NCBI RefSeq assembly: GCF_000808575.1
Contig: NZ_JWLW01000018.1
Location: 1 to 64,000, forward strand
Length of the DNA stretch: 64,000 nucleotides
Origin: Alteromonas marina
GTDB lineage: Bacteria; Pseudomonadota; Gammaproteobacteria; Enterobacterales; Alteromonadaceae
Reading direction: 5' to 3'
A program made the translations under genes and the position numbers. Numbering within the stretch: the stretch's first letter is position 1; each line of letters begins with the position of its first letter. The notes under the pieces were generated by a model, which saw only the letters and a list, made by a program, of their open reading frames with translations, had not been told where the DNA came from and searched no databases. This document shows, one piece after another, positions 1 to 5,550 of this stretch.

Positions 1-885
1 GGAATGGGCCGGAACATGCAGTTAAACCGTTTGACGTCACGAGAACGCTTCACAAACGAATTATTTGGGCTTATTTCAGATATGTCCTTTAACGCTATGG
101 TTAACGGTGCATAAAGTCCGTAGCGGATGATTAAGTTTTTCCCATGAATTGAAATGGGGCGCTTACCAACAGCTTTGTATTCTGCCAAGAAAAATATAAG
201 CCCGAAGAGTGTAAGTCCTGTTGTGATATTTGCGGCGACGCTTGACCATAAAAAGTGAAGGAGTAAGTGGACAAGTGGCATTTCGATAATTATGAGGAGT
301 ATAAAGCCAAATAAGTTACTCTTAGCGTCATCCTTTCTATCGTAGAAAAAATGTTGTTCGCCACGATATGCGTTACTTTCAATTTGAGAAGCAAAAAGTG
401 CAAAGCTCCAGACGCGTCCTTCAATTGCTAGAATTGAGCTGAACAGCGAAAATCCGAAAATTTTCTCGATAGGATTTGCTACTGCTAAATCTGGATCTTC
501 TTTGTTCGCAAGCGCAGCGCGAACGGCTAAACATACCGTAACTATTGCTATGAGCTCTAACACAAGAATGATGGCTATGACAAAATAACGCACCACTTTC
601 AAGGAAATGAAAAATGACTTTGTTTTGTTCGGGAATTACAAGGCTTCCTATGAACACGGAAGTACTACACAAAATTGCCGCTTTTAAAAGTGCTTTTTGT
701 TTATCTGATTCGCAAAGAAAGCACAAAATTGGGAGTGCTAATAGTGCGTCTAGCATAAATAGCCACTCATATTTGGCATTCCCATATTCGTTTAGGGCAT
801 TTGAAGTCGCGTAATAATACCACCACCAAATCGAAATGATGGTCAGAAACACTAGTGGAATTTTGCTTTTAACACTCGGGTTCAT
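1..885 (-). pseudogene. integral membrane protein cassette gene, frameshifted, 3' end off window
   Basis: From ATG at 885 the frame encodes about 95 residues with hydrophobic segments near residues 9-22 and 37-57. It then turns into Cys/Ser/Arg-rich sequence and stops at 421. Shifting frame near a run of five A at 610-614 (plus strand) restores a sensible membrane protein (for example VVRYFVIAIILVLELIAIV and FGFILLIIIEMPLVHLLLHF) that stays open to base 1 and ends with a soluble HGKNLIIRYG-type segment. One extra base in the A run would fuse the two parts. So this is a broken gene, a sequencing error at a homopolymer, or a slippage site. Its own attC would lie left of the window; the attC at 901-1008 bounds it upstream. 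I do not recognise the family. Confidence 0.7.
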
Positions 886-900
886 AAAATCCTTTTAGCG

Positions 901-1008
901 GTATAACATTAAGCTAAGCGGCGCAGTTGCGTGGGGCATAATGGCGAAGCCGCCCCGCGTGTATGCGTCCCAGCGACCGAAGGGAGCGAGTTAAGCGCAT
1001 TGTTATGT
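901..1008 (-). other. attC site 1 (of DUF695 cassette)
   Basis: Plus-strand boundaries are GTATAAC (901-907) and GTTATGT (1002-1008), with inverted arms GGCGAAGCCGCC and a CGCGTG / GCGTGGG pair inside. Read on the minus strand it starts with ACATAAC and lies immediately after the stop codon of the gene at 1010-1498. It belongs to the same subtype as the sites at 1962, 2467 and 4880, which share a TTAAGCTAAG-like arm and a GCATAAT element. Confidence 0.85.
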
Positions 1009-1009
1009 T

Positions 1010-1498
1010 TCATAGCTGTTCGAAGTACCATTTTGCTTGTTTCCATTCGAGGTCTTGCTCCATGTGCCAATCAAAAGGGCTGGGATGTTTTTGGTTGTCA
1101 ATTATATGCTGAAGGTGTGCATGAGCTATTTCCGGGTCATATACGCGCCATACTAGGCGACGAGTTTTATTCCAAGTTTCGCGAACAAAAAATAACGCAT
1201 TCCCACCCGACTTAATATCCTCATCGAGTTTGTCACAAAACGGTTCGACGATCTGTCTTTCTTCTTCGGATGGCATTCCATTTTCGATACTATCCGTGAA
1301 GTCGATTATGACGGAAAGGTGCCAGCCAAAAACTCTTTTAGGTTCGAAGTTTTTGAGCGCAGAATTCAATACCCCAACGCATGGAAGTTTGTCCGCTTCC
1401 CACTCCATGACAGTGTAAGTTTCTTCCGGTAGTGTTACTCGCACTTTGTTTTCCTTAACCGGTTGATTTTTCTTCTTTCCAAAGAACCTACTTAACAT
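1010..1498 (-). CDS. DUF695 domain protein (cassette gene)
   Basis: A 162-residue protein whose C-terminal half carries the pattern I associate with DUF695: FVRETWNKTRRLVWRVYDPE, then HLQHIIDNQ and a final DLEWKQAKWY. The function of the family is unknown. The N-terminus is basic (MLSRFFGKKKNQ). An upstream in-frame extension of 13 codons is discarded because it lies in the neighbouring attC site and because AGGAGG sits 8 nt before the ATG at 1498. The stop TGA falls one base beyond the attC core box. The protein is cytosolic by sequence, with no signal peptide or membrane segment. It forms a single-gene cassette. Confidence 0.8.
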   Translation of the reverse strand: MLSRFFGKKKNQPVKENKVRVTLPEETYTVMEWEADKLPCVGVLNSALKNFEPKRVFGWHLSVIIDFTDSIENGMPSEEERQIVEPFCDKLDEDIKSGGNALFFVRETWNKTRRLVWRVYDPEIAHAHLQHIIDNQKHPSPFDWHMEQDLEWKQAKWYFEQL

Positions 1499-1513
1499 GG
1501 TTTTCCTCCTGAA

Positions 1514-1629
1514 ATATAACACGCGCATAAAGAGCAAAATATGTGGGCTATAACACTAAGCGAAGCGCAGGGAGGCTGCGTGTATGCGCCCCAGCGAAGG
1601 TAGTGAGTGTGTTAATTGGGTTGTTATGT
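1514..1629 (-). other. attC site 2
   Basis: Boundaries are ATATAAC (1514-1520) and GTTATGT (1623-1629). The interior matches the site at 3568-3685 closely (AAATAYGTRGGCTATAA, then GAGGCTGCGTG versus GAGCCTACGTG), defining a second attC subtype in the array. The stop codon of the gene at 1624-1890 is contained in the GTTATGT box. Confidence 0.85.
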
Positions 1630-1890
1630 GCGTAGTTTTATAAGAGCAAAGCGCTCTTGCTTTTCTAAAGCAAATCCAATCATAAGTACCATACAACCCC
1701 CCATTGGTAGCCAAGTTGTACCTGCGAACAAAACCAGTGAAAGACCATAGGAAAAAGCAATCAGCCATTTTACAGGGCGGGGCAATCGAAAATATGAAAC
1801 TGTGAATAGTGTCGGCTTGTTAACGTAGAAAGCAATAAGCCCGATTAATATGACTGTGAAGAGAAAATAACCAATAAATGCAGAATCCAT
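1624..1890 (-). CDS. small predicted inner-membrane protein (cassette gene)
   Basis: An 88-residue protein with a hydrophobic helix at about residues 5-25 and two more stretches at about 44-60 and 62-76, separated by a basic segment (PRPVKW) and ending in a charged tail (LEKQERFALIKLRT). ATG at 1890 is chosen over an upstream TTG at 1905 because GGGAG lies about 9 nt before it. The TAA stop is built from the attC core box, a typical cassette arrangement. I do not recognise a family and infer no function beyond membrane location. Confidence 0.65.
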   Translation of the reverse strand: MDSAFIGYFLFTVILIGLIAFYVNKPTLFTVSYFRLPRPVKWLIAFSYGLSLVLFAGTTWLPMGGCMVLMIGFALEKQERFALIKLRT

Positions 1891-1961
1891 TCGCTGTACT
1901 CCCAAAGTAGGTTTTAACCTAAGTCTAAATTAAATCTGATTATGACCAAATGTTCAATAGC

Positions 1962-2075
1962 ACATAATTTTAAGCTAAGGGGGGCTAGCACCTGGGCTAA
2001 AATCCGAACGAAGTGAGCAGCCCACATGTTTGCGTCCCAGCCCTCGCAGCGGGCGAACTTGATTTTTGGTTAGGA
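1962..2075 (-). other. attC site 3
   Basis: Boundaries are ACATAAT (1962-1968, one substitution from the expected ACATAAC) and GTTAGGA (2069-2075). Inner arms include GGGCTAGCACCTGGGC against AGCAGCCCACATG, and GCGTCCCAGC. The GTTAGGA box matches the TCCTAAC box at 2467, the other end of the same cassette. Confidence 0.8.
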
Positions 2076-2085
2076 GCGTGCATTT

Positions 2086-2451
2086 TTAAACCACTACCCT
2101 TGGTGGTTTACCATGAAAGTCCAAGTACAATTTTCTTAGATTATCTGGCACGAGAGGCCAGCCACGTTCAATACCTTCTTTGGTACCTTTCCAGAATAAG
2201 TGTTCTGTATAATATACATCTATGTACTCGAATTCCGCCTTGGTTGCAGTATCTAGTTTCTCGCTCATGTACTGCAACTGTTCTAGTGCTTCTTCTAAGT
2301 CGCCTTGGTTTAACAAAATAGTTGTTAAATTTGCGAACTCTTTCATTAGAAATGTGAGTGCCCAACTCTCATGTTGTTCCATAAGAGGAACAACGTCAGG
2401 AAATTTAGTGCGGATTTCTTTTAAGAATCGTCTTATTTCTGATTTAGCCAT
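2086..2451 (-). CDS. small helical protein, possibly DUF7674-like (cassette gene)
   Basis: A 121-residue soluble protein that is almost entirely helical by composition. The N-terminal KSEIRRFLKEIRTKFPDVV is followed by LNQGDLEEALEQLQYMSEKL and an EYIDVYYTEHLFW motif, then a short C-terminal LRKLYLDFHGKPP. The FP...E..L..L...YTEHL pattern resembles small bacterial DUF7674-type proteins, but I hold that loosely. The likely ribosome-binding sequence is the AGGAG inside the attC core box TTAGGAGC, about 17 nt before the ATG. Function unknown. Confidence 0.65.
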   Translation of the reverse strand: MAKSEIRRFLKEIRTKFPDVVPLMEQHESWALTFLMKEFANLTTILLNQGDLEEALEQLQYMSEKLDTATKAEFEYIDVYYTEHLFWKGTKEGIERGWPLVPDNLRKLYLDFHGKPPRVVV

Positions 2452-2466
2452 TGATTTCGAAGAAGC

Positions 2467-2571
2467 TCCTAACTTTAAGCTAAGGGGGCGAAACGCATGG
2501 CATAATAGCCGAAGTCGCCATGTGTTTTGCTCCCAGCGAGCGAAGTGAGTGAATTGGGCGTTTTGTTATGA
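2467..2571 (-). other. attC site 4
   Basis: Boundaries are TCCTAAC (2467-2473) and GTTATGA (2565-2571). Arms CGCATGGC and GCCATGTG pair around AATAGCCGAAGT. It has the same subtype signatures (TTAAGCTAAG and CTCCCAGCGAGCGAAG) as sites 1, 3 and 8. Confidence 0.85.
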
Positions 2572-2574
2572 GTC

Positions 2575-2994
2575 TTACTGTAAAAAGCCATCAGATACTC
2601 TTTTTAGAGTCTCAGTTGCACCATCCTGATTATCCTTGTAGATAAAAGTATCTTCCGTCACGGAGAGCACCGTCACACATATTTCTCCAGCATTTGCCAT
2701 TACCCTATAAGTATCGAATAGGAAAACAATGCAGCTTTGGTTGTCTTTGACTTCCCAATTACCGAATGCAAACCAAAACTCTTCTTTATTTTCCTCCAAA
2801 TAACCATAGGCATGAAATTTTCCTTCTGGTATGTAGTGCATGTATGAAAGGATTTCGCCATCCTCTAAATAGAATTCTGCCCATAAACCATGCAGCTTTG
2901 CTTTAAGAGACTCACCAGAACTCGTCTCCGCAAAAACTGGTGTTGAGAAAATCAAAATAAAAGATGCTAGTAAAACTAAAAAAATTCGATTCAT
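2575..2994 (-). CDS. secreted small protein of unknown function (cassette gene)
   Basis: A 139-residue protein starting with a clear Sec signal peptide, MNRIFLVLLASFILIFS, ending at VFA before ETSSGES. The mature part of about 115 residues is rich in aromatic and acidic residues (LWAEFYLEDGEILSY, FWFAFGNWEV), with two Cys (NQSCIV and GEICVT) that could form a disulfide in the periplasm. The pattern suggests a compact beta-barrel lipocalin-like fold, which is inference only. An upstream in-frame Met at 3039 is rejected because that extension lies inside the attC site. I recognise no family. Confidence 0.7.
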   Translation of the reverse strand: MNRIFLVLLASFILIFSTPVFAETSSGESLKAKLHGLWAEFYLEDGEILSYMHYIPEGKFHAYGYLEENKEEFWFAFGNWEVKDNQSCIVFLFDTYRVMANAGEICVTVLSVTEDTFIYKDNQDGATETLKRVSDGFLQ

Positions 2995-3001
2995 ACGTGA
3001 C

Positions 3002-3116
3002 TCATAACACCCCACAAAGGGGCGATGATACATGGGCAAAAATTAGGAACGAAGTGACGCAGCCCATGTGTTAGCGTCGCAGCGAGCCTGCGAGCGACTA
3101 CAGCAGATTGTTAGAA
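3002..3116 (-). other. attC site 5
   Basis: Boundaries are TCATAAC (3002-3008) and GTTAGAA (3110-3116). Arms ACATGGGC and GCCCATGT pair, and GGCGATG / GCGTCGC lie nearer the ends. TCATAAC is the exact complement of GTTATGA at 2565, the two ends of one cassette. Confidence 0.85.
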
Positions 3117-3117
3117 T

Positions 3118-3555
3118 TCATAGCTTAATAAGAGCGAGCATATCCTCACCATCTTCGTCCATGCCGATTTCTTGAAACCCAAAGCTGGAATAAAAATCTT
3201 TAGCAACAGGATTAGTAGGGTTATAGCATATTTCGATTTCTTTAACGCTGGGAGTTTGCTTTATAGCCTCAATTGCCAGCGTTAAAGCTATCCGACCTAT
3301 CCCTTGGTTCTGATAATTCTTATCAACCATAAACCGCCAGATTGAAATTTTGGATACTGATTCTTTAACCCACATGAAGAAGCCAACGGGTTTATCGTCG
3401 AAGCAGATGGCCTTACAGGTGTGACCTTCGTTATAAAATGACTCAACCAATGACCACATGTTGCACGCGACGTAGTCTTCCTGTGCTTCAGTGACATCAA
3501 GGTCACAAACTGACTCATAATTTTTCTTGTTTATTTCTTCCAATGAAATTTGCAT
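3118..3555 (-). CDS. GNAT family N-acetyltransferase (cassette gene)
   Basis: A 145-residue GNAT-fold acetyltransferase. Motif A with the acetyl-CoA pyrophosphate loop is seen as KNYQNQGIGRIALTLAI (Q/R-x-x-G-x-G/A form) after strand IWRFMVD, and the C-terminal YSSFGFQEIG is typical of GNAT motif B. The N-terminal CDLDVTEAQEDYVACN and GFFMWV resemble diamine/polyamine acetyltransferases (BltD/SpeG-like), so a small-amine substrate is possible but unproven. ATG at 3555 is favoured over Met at 3561 or 3591 because AGGA precedes it by 5 nt and the upstream region is attC. Confidence 0.85.
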   Translation of the reverse strand: MQISLEEINKKNYESVCDLDVTEAQEDYVACNMWSLVESFYNEGHTCKAICFDDKPVGFFMWVKESVSKISIWRFMVDKNYQNQGIGRIALTLAIEAIKQTPSVKEIEICYNPTNPVAKDFYSSFGFQEIGMDEDGEDMLALIKL

Positions 3556-3567
3556 GTTCATCCTGAA

Positions 3568-3685
3568 TTCTAACACCCGCATAACGGGCAAAAATACGTA
3601 GGCTATAATACCGAGCGAAGCGAAGGGAGCCTACGTGTTTTTGTCCCAAGGAGCGCAAGCGACCGAGTTAATGCGTTTGTTAGTT
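3568..3685 (-). other. attC site 6 (of the toxin-antitoxin cassette)
   Basis: Boundaries are TTCTAAC (3568-3574) and GTTAGTT (3679-3685). Arms ACGTAGGC and GCCTACGT pair. The site has the subtype of attC site 2. GTTAGTT is the exact complement of AACTAAC at 4300, so these two boxes delimit the toxin-antitoxin cassette. Confidence 0.87.
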
Positions 3686-3727
3686 GCCGTAAATTCAATA
3701 GGTGTGCTAACATTTGTGTGTACATTT
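3684..3727 (+). promoter_or_regulatory. probable promoter and repeat operator of the toxin-antitoxin pair
   Basis: A possible -35 TTGCCG (3684-3689) and -10 TAACAT (3708-3713) are separated by 18 bp. Two partial direct repeats, GTGTGCTAACATTT (3702-3715) and GTGTGTACATTT (3716-3727), overlap the -10 and could be where the antitoxin binds to autoregulate. AAGGAG at 3731-3736 is the ribosome-binding site. The promoter starts within the attC core box, so the cassette carries its own expression signals. Tentative. Confidence 0.4.
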
Positions 3728-3742
3728 CATAAGGAGTTTACC

Positions 3743-4027
3743 ATGGATACCCGTATTCAGTTTAGAGTAGATGAAGAAACTAAACGGCTAGCTCAGATAA
3801 TGGCCGAAAGCCAAGGACGCACTTTAAGTGACGCTTGTAGAGAGCTTACGGAAGAACTCGCTGAACAGCAACGAAAAATAATGACTCATGATCAGTGGCT
3901 TACTGAAGAGGTTAATGCTGCGTTCAGTAAATTAGAGAGTGGGCAAAGTAAGTTTGTCAGTCATGAAGAAGCGAACTTGGACATGGAAGCTCGAAAAATG
4001 AAAATTAGGAATAAAGCCAAAAAATGA
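3743..4027 (+). CDS. RelB/DinJ-type antitoxin (cassette gene)
   Basis: A 94-residue protein. The N-terminal DTRIQFRVDEETKRLAQ is the beta strand and first helix of a ribbon-helix-helix DNA-binding domain as in RelB/DinJ antitoxins. GRTLSDACRELTEELAEQQ continues the helix. The C-terminal 45 residues are charged and probably disordered until bound to the toxin. ATG at 3743 is supported by AAGGAG 7 nt upstream; a longer upstream frame runs through attC and is rejected. The stop overlaps the toxin start (ATGA). It should neutralise the toxin and repress the operon. It is plus-strand, opposite to the other cassette genes. Confidence 0.85.
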   Translation: MDTRIQFRVDEETKRLAQIMAESQGRTLSDACRELTEELAEQQRKIMTHDQWLTEEVNAAFSKLESGQSKFVSHEEANLDMEARKMKIRNKAKK

Positions 4028-4305
4028 TCTTATGGGAAAAAAGTTCGTTGGATGATCGTGAGGCTATATTCGAGTTTTTATACGAATTTAACCCATTAGC
4101 AGCTGAAAAAGCTGATGCAATAATTGAGAAGAAAGTTGAAAACTTGAACCAGCAACCTCTTATGGGAGTGGAGAGAGAGGGTATACCGGGAAGACTGTTA
4201 ATAATTCCAGAGGTTTCAATGATCGTTTCATATTTTATAAAAGACGACATTATTCACATTCTTCGAGTTTTACACCAAAAGCAAAAATTTCCTGTAGGCA
4301 ACTAA
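4024..4305 (+). CDS. RelE/ParE-superfamily toxin (cassette gene)
   Basis: A 93-residue protein with the RelE/ParE pattern: N-terminal strand and helices (SSLDDREAIFEFLYE, PLAAEKADAIIEKKVENL), a middle GVEREGIPGRLLIIP segment and the terminal HILRVLHQKQKFP that closes the ParE/RelE sheet. Members are either ribosome-dependent mRNA nucleases or gyrase poisons; the sequence alone does not decide. Translation is coupled to the antitoxin by a 4-bp overlap. The stop TAA overlaps the AACTAAC core box of the next attC. Such cassettes are known to stabilise integron arrays. Confidence 0.85.
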   Translation: MILWEKSSLDDREAIFEFLYEFNPLAAEKADAIIEKKVENLNQQPLMGVEREGIPGRLLIIPEVSMIVSYFIKDDIIHILRVLHQKQKFPVGN

Positions 4306-4371
4306 CGCCACGCTCTGCGGAAAATTAGGAGCTCCAGCGAGTAAATTTTCCGTACCAGCACTTTGTTATGC
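4300..4371 (-). other. attC site 7 (short type)
   Basis: Boundaries are AACTAAC (4300-4306) and GTTATGC (4365-4371). It is only 72 bp, with arms CGGAAAATT and AATTTTCCG around AGGAGCTCCAGCGAG. It differs from the long attC subtypes nearby and resembles the short sites of mobile cassettes. The TAA stop of the kinase gene lies in GTTATGC. Confidence 0.82.
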
Positions 4372-4860
4372 ACTTTTTGCCACTGCGATTAGATTGAAGC
4401 CTTCATCGGGGATAGGAGCCATAAAATACTTTGTAACCTGTTCAAACATATCTGGTGTATCTGTTGCCGATCTTTCTGGCTGTTCTTTTCGCCGTTTTTC
4501 AATCTGCTTTAAGCAGTCCGCATTTGGCAGGTCGATGTATATCAAATTATGTGGAGCCTCAATCTCGGAGAAAATACCCCGAAACCAATCTCTTTGTGAC
4601 AGAGTATTTGCCGGAAAGTCCATTACTACATTAGTTCCTGCAGATAACATAGATTGAACAAGTTTTTTAATCTGAGGCTTAAGTAGATTTGAATATTCGA
4701 TATAGTCATTGAGTGACGAAATCTTATTTGGGTATACTGACGCGAGCCATTCATCTTCTGAAAGCAATACTGCATTGTTTTTCTGTGCGATTTCACGAGC
4801 TTTAGTTGACTTTCCTGAACCCATTTTTCCACAGAAGAAGGTCAATGTTCCTTTGTTCAT
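4366..4860 (-). CDS. P-loop ATP-binding protein, AAA_33/zeta-like kinase (cassette gene)
   Basis: A 164-residue protein. The N-terminal TFFCGKMGSGKSTKAREIA is a Walker A loop (GKMGSGKST, residues 11-19). The second acid-rich motif is VVMDFPANT near residue 79, and a LID-like Arg cluster KRRKEQPERS lies near 123-132. This is the layout of the AAA_33 / small-molecule or nucleotide kinase group that also contains chloramphenicol phosphotransferase and zeta toxins. The substrate cannot be told; NTP-dependent phosphorylation of a small molecule or nucleic acid end is plausible. It is a single-gene cassette whose stop codon lies in the attC box. No antitoxin-like partner is adjacent in the cassette. 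Confidence 0.75.
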   Translation of the reverse strand: MNKGTLTFFCGKMGSGKSTKAREIAQKNNAVLLSEDEWLASVYPNKISSLNDYIEYSNLLKPQIKKLVQSMLSAGTNVVMDFPANTLSQRDWFRGIFSEIEAPHNLIYIDLPNADCLKQIEKRRKEQPERSATDTPDMFEQVTKYFMAPIPDEGFNLIAVAKSA

Positions 4861-4879
4861 AGTTGCTCTCTATTTTGAA

Positions 4880-4991
4880 GCCTAACTTTTAAATAAGGGG
4901 CGATAACGCGTAGGGCATAATAGCGGAGCGGCCCCGCGTAAATGCGTCCCAGCGAGATAAGCTTGAGAGCGCCTTTAGTGTTTTGTTATGC
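4880..4991 (-). other. attC site 8
   Basis: Boundaries are GCCTAAC (4880-4886) and GTTATGC (4985-4991). Arms CGCGTAGGGC and GCCCCGCG pair around ATAATAGCGGAGCG. It has the TTAA-AAGGGG / GCGTCCCAGCGAG features of the main subtype. Confidence 0.85.
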
Positions 4992-4993
4992 GC

Positions 4994-5323
4994 CTAACCC
5001 ACTGTATACGATAGTGTGACTGGTGAGCCAATAGAAAAAGAAGCCTTAGAGATAATATTTGGCAAAGTTATGATTCGTGAATCGTATTCAGTTGCAAATG
5101 AAACGAAGATATCTGTATTTTCCACTTCTACATTATGTGAAGTTACGAAACTTGCTACAAATTCCAGTGTTGATGGAGTTAGCGGCACACACACTACAAA
5201 ACCACCCAATTTTCTGTTTGGTCTACAAGATGAGGCTTCATCAATTGATTTGATTTCGTTGGCTAATTCTTCTGAAAGCGAAAAGAATCTGAAGCTGATA
5301 TCTAATTTAATGTCTGAATCCAT
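4994..5323 (-). CDS. hypothetical protein (rightmost cassette gene)
   Basis: A 109-residue soluble protein of mixed alpha/beta composition. DIKLDISFRFFSLSEELANEI is followed by a Cys pair (ASSCRPNRKLGGFVVCVPL), then STLEFVASFVTSHNVEVENTD and a beta-rich C-terminus. No signal peptide, membrane segment or family motif is recognised. The stop TAG lies 2 nt beyond the attC box, and the start codon is about 18 nt left of the GCCTAAC box at 5341, as expected for the first cassette of a minus-strand array. That position would be closest to a cassette promoter if one existed. Confidence 0.6.
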   Translation of the reverse strand: MDSDIKLDISFRFFSLSEELANEIKSIDEASSCRPNRKLGGFVVCVPLTPSTLEFVASFVTSHNVEVENTDIFVSFATEYDSRIITLPNIISKASFSIGSPVTLSYTVG

Positions 5324-5340
5324 TCAAAGTGTCCGTAGGT

Positions 5341-5418
5341 GCCTAACAATTTAGTATACGGAAAAAATCCTTTATGCAAGGTGGAAAAATTCCGTATATC
5401 AGTTTTGTGTTGTTCTAA
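5341..5418 (-). other. degenerate attC-like hairpin at the array/chromosome junction
   Basis: GCCTAAC at 5341-5347 is a good core box. It is followed by a perfect 9-bp inverted repeat, TATACGGAA / TTCCGTATA, with an AT-rich 26-nt centre. The far end, GTTCTAA (5412-5418), fits the second core box poorly. Size and shape fit a short attC like site 7. Alternatives are a relic attI or an unrelated hairpin. Right of it the sequence is ordinary chromosome. Confidence 0.45.
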
Positions 5419-5550
5419 GTTATCACTCCAAAACAACACATTAAACAAAAGATAAATGTAACTGAGCTTAAAAGCCGGAAAATATCCTTTTTATTTTTAC
5501 TTATCGTAAAATTGGTGAGCTGTATATAAAAACAGTATTTGGTTTGATTG

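Larger units (their letters stand above)
1..5418 (-). mobile_element. integron gene-cassette array (no integrase gene in window)
   Basis: Small single-gene units are separated by recurring 72-118 bp imperfect palindromes. Each palindrome begins with a TAAC-type core box and ends with a GTTA-type core box, the layout of integron attC sites. On the minus strand each gene starts just after a GTTRRRY-like box and ends at or inside the next RYYYAAC-like box, so the array reads right to left. Several sites carry GCTGGGACGCA-like arms typical of environmental attC sites. Cassette contents are mostly unknown proteins plus one toxin-antitoxin pair. No integrase gene is present to the right, where it would be expected, and the left end is off the window. 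This is either part of a sedentary chromosomal integron whose integrase lies elsewhere or a cluster of attC sites lacking an integrase. Confidence 0.88.

Noticed and set aside
5016..5354. 112-codon plus-strand open frame opposite the last cassette gene
   Set aside because: It is antisense to the better-supported minus-strand gene at 4994-5323, which fits the cassette boundaries and start/stop positions.
901..5418. Regularly spaced palindromic repeats that could suggest a CRISPR array
   Set aside because: The repeats are 72-118 bp, imperfect, and separated by whole genes; their core boxes fit integron attC sites.
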